A stretch of 23,394 nt of DNA from Planctomycetota bacterium (GCA_022447335.1 JAKVCF010000023.1:1-23394); one strand, 5' to 3'; positions 1 to 7,940 are shown, numbered from the stretch's first letter. Notes: generated by a model not told the origin, from the sequence alone. A program made the numbers and translations.

Positions 1-1515
1 GGCGGCTAGGTCCTCGACTGCTTCAGCGACTTTGCGACGCCTCCTTTCAAAGGCGCCTGACCCCATCTTGTCAAGCTTGGGCGTTTCGCCACCTGCGCCG
101 ATGTAGCGTTCGACTAAGTCAACGCGCGAGACTGGCACTCGCAGGGTGGTGTCAGCTTCGAATTCGAGGAGGAGTAGATCCTGGCCACCTTCTTTTTCGG
201 CAGATTGGATGCCACGAAATTCGGCCAAACCGTGTACGGAGTGTACAACTAAGTCGCCCGGCCGCAGGGTGGTCACGCTCTCAACGGCTTCGCTCGCGTA
301 ATCGCGTTTATGTCGTGCGCGCGGGCGGTGTGCGCTGTGACCAGGCACGAGTTCACGGTGGTGCAGCACGGTGACGCGCGCTTCAGGAATCCGGAAGCCG
401 CGCTCAAGGCCGGCTTTCTGCAACCGCAGTCGATTGTCGGGGTGGTTGCAATCAGTGAGAATCTGCTGCAGCCGATCGGCTTCCGCGTTGGTGGCGCACA
501 TTACGTAGGCGTGTTCGCCATCGGCGGCGCGATCAGCTAGCAGGCTAGCGCCATCCACGACCCCGCGGCAGTATTCCTCGACCGATATGGTGGTCAGCGA
601 GCCATCGCCGCCGGGCAGCGCAGCAAGCTGCAAGTGCGGGCGTGCTCGGAGTTGTTCTTCTACTCGAGCTAGAGCAGCAGTCGCTTCTGGGCCGAGAAAG
701 CGCAAGCGTTCCTTGGCTTCGTCAAGATTACTTGGCTCCCACGTAATGACCTGCATCTTGGCTGGAAAGCGTTCCAGTGGAAGTGTGTCGTCAACGCTGG
801 CGATTGGCGCGAGGTCGTGTGCAAGTGGCACTCTTACCGTGCGTAGGACGTGACGTGTACGTTGCGTGCTCAGGTCGAAGACTCGAATGCTTTCGAGTTC
901 ATCGTCGAAGAACTCAAGTCGTAGTGGTTCGCTCATCGCCGGAGCGAATAGATCAAGAATGTCGCCGCGTCGTGCGAACTCGCCACTTTCCTGGATCGCG
1001 GGGACGCGTTCGAAACCAGCCGCAACTAATTGGGCCATTAGCTCGTCAGGTTCGATTTGCATGCCCTGTTCCAGTTGCACTTCGGCCTGAGCGTCTTTTG
1101 CGGCTGGCACCGGCTGGATCAGTGCGTGGAGCGGGGCGACTAGCGTGCCTGTGAAGCCTTTGCGGGTCGCCAAGTCCAATGCATGGAAGCGTTCGCGCAA
1201 TACCTCTGGCTCAGCGCCAAGCCGCGATTCGCGGGCCGGCAACATGGCTGCGCCGCAACCGAAGGCCGCCAAGTCATCGAGTGCCAATTCAGCCGAAGGG
1301 CCATCTGGGACCAAAATCAGTAGTGGGCTCTTGGCCTCTGCCGCAAAGGCCGCGCTCAAGCAAGCCTTAGACGACCCCCACAGGCCACCCCAATGCAGGG
1401 CGGACTTGCCTGCGTTCTTCCACGCTTCCTTTAAGTCAACGAAGGAGGGGGTGGAGCGTAGCCGGTCGACTGGGCTTGCATCAGTCGGCAGCTTCTTCTT
1501 GTGGCGCGCGCTCAT
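1..1515 (-). CDS. mfd: Transcription-repair coupling factor Mfd, N-terminal 505 residues (cut by window edge)
   Basis: Reading leftward from an ATG at 1515, the frame stays open to base 1, giving 505 residues with no stop. Mfd is the ATP-dependent translocase that removes RNA polymerase stalled at DNA damage and recruits UvrA. The visible part holds the UvrB-like N-terminal region (for example the stretch QESGEFARRGDILDLF, where UvrB-type domains carry a similar motif). It is followed around residues 410-480 by the RNA-polymerase-interacting CarD-like domain, with GDLVVHSVHGLAEF and LRVPVSRVDLVERYIG, and then KLDKMGS leading toward the helicase motor, which lies outside the window. The N-terminal part appears somewhat shorter than in E. 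coli Mfd. Three bases separate it from the stop of rnc upstream, so the two are probably co-transcribed. Identity is strong; only completeness is unknown. Confidence 0.93.
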   Translation of the reverse strand, partial: MSARHKKKLPTDASPVDRLRSTPSFVDLKEAWKNAGKSALHWGGLWGSSKACLSAAFAAEAKSPLLILVPDGPSAELALDDLAAFGCGAAMLPARESRLGAEPEVLRERFHALDLATRKGFTGTLVAPLHALIQPVPAAKDAQAEVQLEQGMQIEPDELMAQLVAAGFERVPAIQESGEFARRGDILDLFAPAMSEPLRLEFFDDELESIRVFDLSTQRTRHVLRTVRVPLAHDLAPIASVDDTLPLERFPAKMQVITWEPSNLDEAKERLRFLGPEATAALARVEEQLRARPHLQLAALPGGDGSLTTISVEEYCRGVVDGASLLADRAADGEHAYVMCATNAEADRLQQILTDCNHPDNRLRLQKAGLERGFRIPEARVTVLHHRELVPGHSAHRPRARHKRDYASEAVESVTTLRPGDLVVHSVHGLAEFRGIQSAEKEGGQDLLLLEFEADTTLRVPVSRVDLVERYIGAGGETPKLDKMGSGAFERRRRKVAEAVEDLAA

Positions 1516-1518
1516 CCG

Positions 1519-2208
1519 TTAGCCCAGGAGTTCGGGTGCGACTTGACGCAGCACTTCGATTGCGGCGCGCCGTTCGGCATCACGCTTACTCGATCCCCAG
1601 CATCCGGGATAGCGCTTGCCATCTAGCTCAACCTCGACTCGGAAGGAACGTGTCACCGGAGTCTGGAACTCGGCGGTAAGGTGATAGCGTGGGAGCCCAA
1701 GCTCGGCAGCCTGGGCATGGTTTTGCAGCGCATGTTTGGGGCTCAGCGCTGGTTCGTTACCGATTGCAGCCAGTTCTTGGTCGAACCACTGAGTGATGCA
1801 TTGCCGGCACTGCGCGAAGGCCTGCTCAGTGGGGCAATCCAACCAGATCGCGCCGAGGATGGCTTCGAGCCCATTGCCACGGAGCGATCGAGGCATGCTG
1901 CGACGCCCTTTTAGGCTGCCGCCAATGCGCAACTCTTTTTCGATGCCGAGCCGACCAGCGACTTCCTCGACGGTGGCGCGGCTGACTAAACGCGCTTTTT
2001 GCTCGGTCAGCACCCCTTCGCGTGCCTGCGGGAAGCGCAGAAACAGCTCTTCCGCTACGACGAGGTTGAGAACCGCGTCGCCGAGATATTCGAGGCGCTC
2101 GTTATGCGCCTCGCCGGTGGAGGCGTGGGTCAGGGCTTCGCGTAACAACGCAGGGTTGCGGAAGCGATAGTCCAGGCGCGACTCCAGCGGGGATTCCGCC
2201 GAAGGCAT
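1519..2208 (-). CDS. rnc: Ribonuclease III
   Basis: This 229-residue protein cleaves double-stranded RNA, maturing rRNA precursors and regulating mRNAs. The family signature NERLEYLGDAVL is at residues 36-47, with catalytic-region Glu40 and Asp44. The second acidic cluster reads RGNGLEAILGAIWLD around 110-124, keeping Glu115 but having Asn112 where E. coli has the metal ligand Asp114. A double-stranded RNA-binding domain follows, with PKHALQNHAQ near 155 and the closing motif GSSKRDAERRAAIEVL. Length matches the family (226 in E. coli). The start at 2208 gives the usual N-terminus; an in-frame ATG at 2247 would add 13 residues and cannot be excluded. The frame stays open much further upstream but would then run antisense into fabI. 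It is followed after 3 bases by mfd. Confidence 0.93.
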   Translation of the reverse strand: MPSAESPLESRLDYRFRNPALLREALTHASTGEAHNERLEYLGDAVLNLVVAEELFLRFPQAREGVLTEQKARLVSRATVEEVAGRLGIEKELRIGGSLKGRRSMPRSLRGNGLEAILGAIWLDCPTEQAFAQCRQCITQWFDQELAAIGNEPALSPKHALQNHAQAAELGLPRYHLTAEFQTPVTRSFRVEVELDGKRYPGCWGSSKRDAERRAAIEVLRQVAPELLG

Positions 2209-2262
2209 GGATCGGATTTTAGGCTGCTTTGGCGGCACTTCGACCATGTGACAAGAGCTTCT

Positions 2263-2291
2263 TTGCCGTGCGAGGCAGATTTGCGCACAAT
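2263..2291 (+). promoter_or_regulatory. Candidate sigma-70 promoter for fabI
   Basis: TTGCCG at 2263-2268 and CACAAT at 2286-2291 are separated by exactly 17 bases, each matching four of six consensus positions. The site lies in the 115-base divergent gap between rnc and fabI, about 33 bases before the fabI start. It would give a leader of roughly 25 bases. No clear Shine-Dalgarno sequence is seen before fabI. Confidence 0.4.
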
Positions 2292-2323
2292 GGCGGCCTC
2301 CTTGGACCCTCTCCCTGTACGTC

Positions 2324-3100
2324 ATGATCCTTGAAGGCAAGAAAGGCATCATCTTTGGTGTCGCGAACAAGATGAGCTTGGCTTGGCATATTGCCAAGGC
2401 TGCGCGCGAGCAAGGCGCTGATTTTTTGTTGGGCGTCGCGAACGAGCGCTTTCGAGAGCGCGTGGCACCTCTGGCCGAGGAGCTAGGCGTACCCGAGCCG
2501 CTGATTTGTGATGTCACCAGCGACGAGTCAATTCAGTCAACCTTTCGAGTCATCAGTGAGCGCATGCCCGAGATTGATTTTATGGTGCATGCGATCGCCT
2601 TTGCGCAGAAAGACGACCTGAAAGGGCGTTTTGTGGACACCTCGCGCCTGGGCTACCACACGGCGCAGGACATTTCTGCGTTTTCGTTGGCCGCGATCTC
2701 GCGTGCTGCCGAGCCGCTGATGAAGCAAGGTGGATCGATTCTGACGCTGAGTTACATCGGCGCGGTGCGCGCGGTGCCGAGCTACAACGTTATGGGTGTA
2801 GCCAAGGCCGCGCTTGAGGCTTCAGTCCGGTATCTTGCGACCGATCTAGGCCCAGAGGGCATTCGTGTGAACGCTATCAGCGCCGGCCCAATCAAGACAC
2901 TTTCCTCTTCTGCGGTACGCGGACTGAAGGAGAAGCTCGACCAGCAGCAGGAGGCGACGCCGCTTCGCCGTAATGTTACCGGTGAAGATGTCGGCAACTC
3001 AGCCGTTTTCTTAATCAGCGATTTGTCGGCGGGCATCACTGGAGATGTGCTTTACGTTGACTGTGGCTATCACATCCTGGGTGTGATCGGTCCACAGTAG
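2324..3100 (+). CDS. fabI: Enoyl-[acyl-carrier-protein] reductase (NADH), FabI type
   Basis: This 258-residue short-chain dehydrogenase performs the last reduction of each fatty-acid elongation cycle, converting trans-2-enoyl-ACP to acyl-ACP with NAD(P)H. The nucleotide-binding start reads GVANKMSLAWHIA (residues 12-24), with CDVTSDESI near 62-70. The active-site segment is SYIGAVRAVPSYNVMGVAK, with Tyr144, Tyr154 and Lys161 in the FabI spacing, followed by RVNAISAGPIKTLSSS. The C-terminal DLSAGITGDVLYVDCGYH is typical. Residue 92 is Ala where E. coli has Gly93, as in other natural FabIs. The gene starts the plus-strand pair with the kinase at 3105, four bases downstream, and faces rnc divergently. 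Confidence 0.96.
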   Translation: MILEGKKGIIFGVANKMSLAWHIAKAAREQGADFLLGVANERFRERVAPLAEELGVPEPLICDVTSDESIQSTFRVISERMPEIDFMVHAIAFAQKDDLKGRFVDTSRLGYHTAQDISAFSLAAISRAAEPLMKQGGSILTLSYIGAVRAVPSYNVMGVAKAALEASVRYLATDLGPEGIRVNAISAGPIKTLSSSAVRGLKEKLDQQQEATPLRRNVTGEDVGNSAVFLISDLSAGITGDVLYVDCGYHILGVIGPQ

Positions 3101-3104
3101 GACA

Positions 3105-3833
3105 ATGGGTTTGCTGATCAGCGTCGCCGGTGACGATCCCGGGACGGGCGTGCGCGCCGGCCTACAAGCTGATGCTGAGATGGCGCGTCGCATGGGACTG
3201 CGATTCCTTGGAATCGTGGCGGTGGATACCGAACAAGATGAGAATGGCTTGCGAGCGGTACACGCGCGCTCCGCAGAAGAAGTGGGCACTCTGTTGCGCG
3301 AGGCTATGGCGGAAGCACTTTTCACTGGTGAGTTCGCGATCAAGACTGGAGCCCTGGGGAATGCGGCCATTGTTCGCGCAGTGGCTAGTTGCTTGCGTTC
3401 CTGGGACTACAAGGAGTGTCTTGTGGTCGATCCGGTGCGCGGTGCGAGCAAGCATGTTCCGGACGCACCTTCCTTGCTAGACGATGAAGCTTGGCATGCA
3501 ATGCAAGCCGAGCTTTTTCCGCTGGCGACATGGGTGACTCCGAATGCGCAGGAATATGGTGATGGCAGCGCATATCGTGAAGTGCGAGGCGTGCTGTGCA
3601 CTGGGGGAGATGTTGCCGGCCAGGGCGAAGTGATAGATCGCAAGGTCAGTCCGGAGCCGGCGCGTGACTTTCGCAGTGAGCGTTTGCTGGGGGGCGAGAA
3701 TCTGCACGGGACCGGATGTCGCTTGAGCGCGGCTCTAGCGGCAGCTCATGTCCGGGGGCTATGCGAAGACTCCGCTATTGAGGCGGCGCGCGCCGCCGTG
3801 TTGGCTTGGATGCGCGAACAGCTTGCTCAGTAA
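3105..3833 (+). CDS. thiD: ThiD-like hydroxymethylpyrimidine (phosphate) kinase, shortened
   Basis: The 242-residue product belongs to the ribokinase-like family that phosphorylates hydroxymethylpyrimidine and its phosphate in thiamine synthesis. The N-terminus SVAGDDPGTGVRAGLQAD corresponds to the substrate and glycine-rich region of ThiD. IKTGALG (about 79-85), VVDPVRGASKH and LATWVTPNAQEYG follow in family order. The anion-hole motif GENLHGTGCRLSAALAAA carries the expected Cys. It is shorter than typical ThiD (about 265): after TPNAQEYG, only a few residues precede GVLCTGGD, where most members have a helix of about 25 residues. Several normally invariant positions also differ (SVAGDDPGTG against AGSDSGGG). 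It lies four bases after fabI and overlaps the end of dgt by seven bases. The exact substrate is uncertain; the family assignment is firm. Confidence 0.78.
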   Translation: MGLLISVAGDDPGTGVRAGLQADAEMARRMGLRFLGIVAVDTEQDENGLRAVHARSAEEVGTLLREAMAEALFTGEFAIKTGALGNAAIVRAVASCLRSWDYKECLVVDPVRGASKHVPDAPSLLDDEAWHAMQAELFPLATWVTPNAQEYGDGSAYREVRGVLCTGGDVAGQGEVIDRKVSPEPARDFRSERLLGGENLHGTGCRLSAALAAAHVRGLCEDSAIEAARAAVLAWMREQLAQ

Positions 3834-4963
3834 CTTGGCAGGATGCCGCGTTCACGCGAGATTTTCACGACGTAGCGATCTGTCATGCCGGCGATAAAGT
3901 CGCAGACCGCACGTTCTTTGGCATTGGACGTTTCGAAGAACTCTTCGGGAATCGCGGTCGGGTGCTCAAATAGGTGCTTACAGAGATGGGCGAGCAAGTC
4001 AGTGGAGCGTCGCACTGCCCAATTGACTTCCTCGCGGAAGTACATGTGCTCGTACAGATAGCTGTGCAGTGAGGCCACCATACTGCGGAACTCTTCGCTA
4101 TGACCAATCAAGCGGCGCGAAGACGATTGGGCTTCGAGAGGCGAGTTGGGCGCGGCCTCTGCGAGGCGCGCATGCGACTCGGCGCGGATGTCACCGATGG
4201 TCATTCCGAGCATCTCGTTGACAACGCGCTGCCAGAGCAGGCGGTCTGGTTCGGCAGCTGGGTGTCTCTCGCGCGTGGCCGCGCAGGCGCGTGCCCAGAT
4301 TTCGAGATCCTGTTCCATCTTGATGGGGTCGAGGATTCCCTCGCGTATGCCGTCATCGACATCGTGATAGTGGTAAGCGGTACTGTCGGCGAGGTCTACC
4401 AGCTGCGCTTCGAGGAGAGGGAAGCGCAAGCGAGAGCCGGTGTCAGGATCGATAACTTCTTGGTGCTTTTTCAGGCACTCTTTGACTTCAATTGTCAGAT
4501 TTAGACCGCGGTAATCAGGGCTGCGCCGTTCAAGCACATCGACCACGCGCAACGACTGCTTGTTGTGATCGAATCCGCCGTGCTCGGCCATGCACTTATC
4601 AAGTATCTCTTCTCCCGCATGGCCATAAGGAGGGTGGCCCAAGTCGTGGCTGAGCGCAATCGCCTCACAAAGGGGCTCATTGAGATGGAGGGCACTGGCC
4701 AGCGAGCGCGAGACTTGTAGCACCTCAAGCGAGTGTGTCATCCGGGTGCGCTGATTGTCACCGACATGATTGACGAAGACCTGAGTCTTGTACATCAGGC
4801 GCCGGAAAGCCGAGCAATGGATGATGCGATCCCGATCTCGTTCGAAACGAGTGCGCCATTCGTCGGGCGATTCATCGAACGTCCGCCCGCGAGATTCGCC
4901 GGAGCGGCTGGCAGCGGGGTGGAGCTTGGCGGCTTCCCAGGCCTCTTTTTCGAGTCGATTCAT
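3827..4963 (-). CDS. dgt: Deoxyguanosinetriphosphate triphosphohydrolase-like protein (HD domain)
   Basis: The 378-residue product resembles the dNTPases that release tripolyphosphate from dGTP or other dNTPs and so adjust precursor pools. HD-domain metal ligands are visible: THSLEV with His77, SHDLGHPPYGHAGE with His106-Asp107, and Asp190 in EAQLVDLADSTAYHYHDVDDG. The family entry motif RDRIIHCSAFRRLMYKTQVF is near residues 44-63. The common IAYNNHD segment reads TAYHYHD here. I chose the ATG at 4963 because MNRLEKEAWE fits the family; an ATG ten codons upstream (4993) is possible. It is convergent with the ThiD-like gene and divergent from aroF. Confidence 0.92.
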   Translation of the reverse strand: MNRLEKEAWEAAKLHPAASRSGESRGRTFDESPDEWRTRFERDRDRIIHCSAFRRLMYKTQVFVNHVGDNQRTRMTHSLEVLQVSRSLASALHLNEPLCEAIALSHDLGHPPYGHAGEEILDKCMAEHGGFDHNKQSLRVVDVLERRSPDYRGLNLTIEVKECLKKHQEVIDPDTGSRLRFPLLEAQLVDLADSTAYHYHDVDDGIREGILDPIKMEQDLEIWARACAATRERHPAAEPDRLLWQRVVNEMLGMTIGDIRAESHARLAEAAPNSPLEAQSSSRRLIGHSEEFRSMVASLHSYLYEHMYFREEVNWAVRRSTDLLAHLCKHLFEHPTAIPEEFFETSNAKERAVCDFIAGMTDRYVVKISRERGILPSY

Positions 4964-5035
4964 ATGCGCAGCCTGTCGAGGTTGCGAGGGCAACAGAATA
5001 CCTGTGCCACTGGATTCCGGGGCGGGTCTGGACTA

Positions 5036-5064
5036 TTGACCAAAAACCTTGCGAAACCTATGAT
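5036..5064 (+). promoter_or_regulatory. Strong sigma-70-like promoter for the aroF-tpiA-secG block
   Basis: TTGACC at 5036-5041 and TATGAT at 5059-5064, each five of six consensus bases, are separated by an ideal 17 bases. Transcription should begin near 5071, giving a leader of about 32 bases. This is the best promoter match I see in the window. It lies in the 139-base divergent gap between dgt and aroF. Confidence 0.7.
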
Positions 5065-5078
5065 TTTGCGCCTTTTTC

Positions 5079-5095
5079 CCGGGGGGAGTCCCCGG
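5079..5095 (+). promoter_or_regulatory. Leader hairpin before aroF with GGAG in the loop
   Basis: CCGGGG (5079-5084) and CCCCGG (5090-5095) are exact inverted repeats around the five-base loop GGAGT. The loop holds the only Shine-Dalgarno-like GGAG near the aroF ATG at 5103, though at a long spacing of 14 bases. No U-tract follows, so it is not a terminator. Confidence 0.4.
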
Positions 5096-5102
5096 ATCCG
5101 AA

Positions 5103-6221
5103 ATGCATCCAGTGCACGTGTTGTTGGCTGAGGTGGCTGACGCGAAGAGCTTGCGGAAAGCGGCCGAAGTGGTTCGGGCCCGCGCCGAAGAGTGGGGCTT
5201 ACGTGCCCAGTTACCACGCGGAGCTGGAGCGGCTATGGACCGTACTCTGGTTTTATCGGCTTGTGAGGGCGAGACGGCCGTGAAAGTGATGCGAGCGCTG
5301 AGCGAACTCTCTGGAGTCGAGGCCACCAGCCATGGGCGCGAGCCGTTGTTTTGGGTCAATAACCCCGAAGCCACTGAGGAGAGTTTCACCTTAGGCGATG
5401 CTCATTTCGGAAAAGGTAATACCTCTATTGTCGCTGGACCTTGTTCGGTTGAGTCGTTTGATCAATTGCTGCCGTTTGCGCAACAGCTTCGCGAAGCCGG
5501 CGCAACGGCTTTACGGGCCGGCGCTTACAAGCCGCGTACCTCGCCTTATCACTTCCCGGGGCTAGGCGAAGCGGGACTCGAGATTTTGGCGGAGGTTCAT
5601 CGCCAAACCGGACTCGCGATAGTCACCGAGTTGCTGCGGCCAGAAGACACTGAGCGCGTCGCGCTAGTCGCGCAAATGATACAGATCGGTTCGCGCAACA
5701 TGGCGAATACCGCGCTGCTACGGGAGGCTGGGCAGACAGGGCGTCCGATATTGCTTAAGCGCGGCATGGCTGCCACCATTTCGGAGTTCCTGCAGGCCGC
5801 GGAAGCACTGGCAGATGCTGGGGCAAGCCACATTCTTCTTTGCGAAAGGGGTTTACGACATTTCGATGGGGAGACCCGCAACCTCTTGGATCTCGGATCT
5901 GTCCCCTTGCTGAAGACGCGTACGCATCTGCCAGTGGTGGTCGATCCTTCACACGGACTTGGTCGCGCCGATTTGATTGCACCGATGATGGCGGCTGCGG
6001 TAGCCGCTGGAGCGGATGGCTTGCTCGTCGAGGTCCACCCTCAGCCATCTGCGTCGGTTAGCGACGCAGCTCAAGCTCTGTCCCTGAGTGAGTTTGCGCA
6101 AGCGGTGCATCCGCTTGCCCCTATTCTCAAGGCCGTCGGGCGTCGTCTGGTGACGGCTTCCTCCGGCATTTCCACACCTACTGCGTTCTCTGATGACTCG
6201 TCAACCCATCCTCGCCGGTAA
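5103..6221 (+). CDS. aroF: 3-deoxy-7-phosphoheptulonate (DAHP) synthase, type I-beta with N-terminal regulatory domain
   Basis: This 372-residue enzyme condenses phosphoenolpyruvate and erythrose 4-phosphate, the first step of the shikimate pathway. Residues 1-85 form a ferredoxin-like domain like the one giving feedback control in Thermotoga-type DAHP synthases. The barrel then starts with AGPCSVES (111-118). AYKPRTSPYHFPG (141-153), QIGSRNM (194-200), LLKRGM (217-222) and VVVDPSHGLGR (278-288) follow. Candidate metal ligands Cys114, His284, Glu310 and Asp321 keep the family spacing exactly. The last 25 or so residues (after ILKAVGRRL) are Ser/Thr-rich and look like a non-conserved tail; its final 29 bases overlap tpiA. 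A strong promoter lies just upstream, making this the first gene of a long block. Symbol given by function; naming of type I-beta enzymes varies. Confidence 0.93.
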   Translation: MHPVHVLLAEVADAKSLRKAAEVVRARAEEWGLRAQLPRGAGAAMDRTLVLSACEGETAVKVMRALSELSGVEATSHGREPLFWVNNPEATEESFTLGDAHFGKGNTSIVAGPCSVESFDQLLPFAQQLREAGATALRAGAYKPRTSPYHFPGLGEAGLEILAEVHRQTGLAIVTELLRPEDTERVALVAQMIQIGSRNMANTALLREAGQTGRPILLKRGMAATISEFLQAAEALADAGASHILLCERGLRHFDGETRNLLDLGSVPLLKTRTHLPVVVDPSHGLGRADLIAPMMAAAVAAGADGLLVEVHPQPSASVSDAAQALSLSEFAQAVHPLAPILKAVGRRLVTASSGISTPTAFSDDSSTHPRR

Positions 6222-6954
6222 CTGGAAGATGCATCTCACCAAGCGCAAGGCTTCAGCTTTGGCGCGTGATGTGGCAGCCACTCAAGGTATGGCCACAGGT
6301 CGTGAATGCATGGTATTTCCGACTTTCGTGCATCTCGATCACGTGCGCCGCAATCTGAAGGGCAGTAACGTGAAGCTCGGGGCACAGAACTGTTGGCCCA
6401 AGAAAGAGGGCGCGTTCACTGGAGAAATCAGCCCTTACATGCTGCGCGACATGGGGGTCGACGTTTTGCTAATCGGTCATTCAGAGCGACGTCACCTGAT
6501 GAGCGAGTCCGATGCCCTCATCGTGGAGAAAGTCAAACTTGGCCTGAAAGCTAAACTCGAGGTCATGCTCTGTGTAGGCGAAACTCTGGAAGAGCGCGAA
6601 GCGAATCTCACTTTTGAGGTCCTGGCGCGCCAGCTGAAGGCGCTCAAGGTGGTCAAGCCGATCTACTTTGACAAGATCAGCGTGGCGTACGAGCCGGTTT
6701 GGGCTATTGGCACCGGTTTAACCGCCGCTCCAGAGACCGCACAGAAAGCGCATCAGGAGTGTCGCCGCGTGATTGGGGGGGTTCTTGGCCCAGAAGTCGC
6801 TGGATCGATCCGAATTCTGTACGGAGGCAGCGTAAAGCCCGACAATGTCTCTGCGCTCCTCTCCCAACCAGACGTCGACGGGGCACTGGTCGGCGGCGCA
6901 TCTCTGACGATCGAGCAGTTCGGCCCGATCTTGCAAGCGGCCCCGTCCGCCTAA
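6193..6954 (+). CDS. tpiA: Triose-phosphate isomerase
   Basis: The 253-residue cytosolic enzyme interconverts dihydroxyacetone phosphate and glyceraldehyde 3-phosphate. The catalytic set is complete: Asn10 and Lys12 in AGNWKMH, His96 in IGHSERR, and Glu167 in YEPVWAIGTG. The phosphate-gripping ends ILYGGSVKPDN and DGALVGGASL are intact. The start ATG lies inside the end of aroF (29-base overlap in another frame), which suggests translational coupling. SecG follows after 17 bases, an adjacency seen in many bacteria. Confidence 0.97.
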   Translation: MTRQPILAGNWKMHLTKRKASALARDVAATQGMATGRECMVFPTFVHLDHVRRNLKGSNVKLGAQNCWPKKEGAFTGEISPYMLRDMGVDVLLIGHSERRHLMSESDALIVEKVKLGLKAKLEVMLCVGETLEEREANLTFEVLARQLKALKVVKPIYFDKISVAYEPVWAIGTGLTAAPETAQKAHQECRRVIGGVLGPEVAGSIRILYGGSVKPDNVSALLSQPDVDGALVGGASLTIEQFGPILQAAPSA

Positions 6955-6971
6955 ATCTCCCCCTCCGTTCG

Positions 6972-7322
6972 ATGGAGTACCTCTTCTACACCCTCTTCTT
7001 CCTGTCGGCTCTGTTGCTCATTCTGGTGATTCTTCTCCAGGAGGGCAAAGGCGGCGGGCTGTCCGATGCCTTTGGAGGCGCTGGTGCCGAAACTTTCGGT
7101 GTGCGTTCCGGTGGCATTAATCGTTTCACCTTCGGGGTCTTTGCAGTTTTCGTTCTGTCGGCCATGGCGTTGCACTGGATGGCGGGTGACCCGCTTGCAG
7201 GCTCGGTCATGCAAGGCATGTCCGGCGTAGAGAGTCCGAGCACCGGAGGCGTTGATCCAACTGCCGGTGTTGTAGACGGTGCGGGTGGCACTGTGCCCCC
7301 GTCTACTCCGGATAACGGCTGA
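6972..7322 (+). CDS. secG: Preprotein translocase subunit SecG
   Basis: This 116-residue inner-membrane protein assists SecYE in protein export. It shows the SecG pattern: a first membrane helix (YLFYTLFFLSALLLILVILL), the cytoplasmic loop LQEGKGGGLSDAFGGAGAETFG, and a second helix (FTFGVFAVFVLSAMALHWMA). The last 45 or so residues are a Gly/Ser/Pro/Thr-rich tail. The frame is open upstream through the end of tpiA, but the ATG at 6972 gives the standard N-terminus. PyrE begins three bases after its stop. Confidence 0.93.
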   Translation: MEYLFYTLFFLSALLLILVILLQEGKGGGLSDAFGGAGAETFGVRSGGINRFTFGVFAVFVLSAMALHWMAGDPLAGSVMQGMSGVESPSTGGVDPTAGVVDGAGGTVPPSTPDNG

Positions 7323-7325
7323 CCG

Positions 7326-7940
7326 ATGGTGCATTCCGAGCAAGCCGATCGCGCGCTCAAGCTTCTGCGCGAGTCACAGGCTCTTCTCGAAGGAGATTTC
7401 CTACTCTCATCGGGTCGTTATGCACAGAGCTACGTGCAGTGTGCACAACTGTTGCAGTACCCGGATAAGGCCGAAGAAGTCTGCCAGATACTTGCGCGTT
7501 CGATTCGTGAGCATACGGGCGATGGCAAGCCGTTCGATGTGGTGGTGGGCCCGGCTATGGGTGCAGTCACGATTGGATATGAAATGGCGCGCGCATTGGG
7601 TGTGCGCGGTGTATTTGCTGAGCGTAAAGCTGAGGGTGGCTTCCAGTTACGACGTGGCTTTATGGTCGAGCCACAGGAGCGCGTGCTGATTGTTGAAGAC
7701 GTGGTCACGACTGGTGGCAGTGCTAAAGAAGTTTTGACTATGCTCGACGAAATGGGAGTGAAGCAGGTCAGTTTCGCTTCATTGGTCAATCGTTCAGGGG
7801 TTGAAAACCCCTTTGGTGAGTCGCCGTACTATCCTCTGCTTGCACTCGAGATTCCTTCCTGGGATCCTTCCGAGCTGCCGGCCGATCACGAAGGTCTGGC
7901 GCGCGCTGTCAAGCCGGGCAGTCGCCCGACGGCAACCTGA
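7326..7940 (+). CDS. pyrE: Orotate phosphoribosyltransferase
   Basis: The 204-residue enzyme joins orotate to PRPP, making orotidine 5'-phosphate in pyrimidine synthesis. The PRPP-binding motif VLIVEDVVTTGGSAKE is at residues 120-135. DVVVGPAMGAVTIGYEMA (71-88) and FAERKAEGGFQLRRGF (97-112) are the other type I phosphoribosyltransferase blocks, and the N-terminal FLLSSGRYAQSYVQC fits the orotate-enzyme substrate lobe. A non-conserved tail of about 15 residues (AVKPGSRPTAT) ends the protein. It sits between secG and yicC with very short gaps. Confidence 0.94.
   Translation: MVHSEQADRALKLLRESQALLEGDFLLSSGRYAQSYVQCAQLLQYPDKAEEVCQILARSIREHTGDGKPFDVVVGPAMGAVTIGYEMARALGVRGVFAERKAEGGFQLRRGFMVEPQERVLIVEDVVTTGGSAKEVLTMLDEMGVKQVSFASLVNRSGVENPFGESPYYPLLALEIPSWDPSELPADHEGLARAVKPGSRPTAT

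Noticed and set aside
2209..2517. In-frame extension of rnc upstream for over 100 codons.
   Set aside because: It would run antisense through the start of fabI and its promoter, and the added residues match nothing in RNase III.
2594..2602. FabI residue 92 is Ala where E. coli has Gly93, a position linked to triclosan resistance.
   Set aside because: Ala is the natural residue in susceptible FabIs such as that of Staphylococcus aureus, so it is no sign of resistance.
4100..4504. Plus-strand open frame of 134 codons.
   Set aside because: It lies antisense to dgt, which has complete motifs; the frame is a by-product of GC-rich coding sequence.
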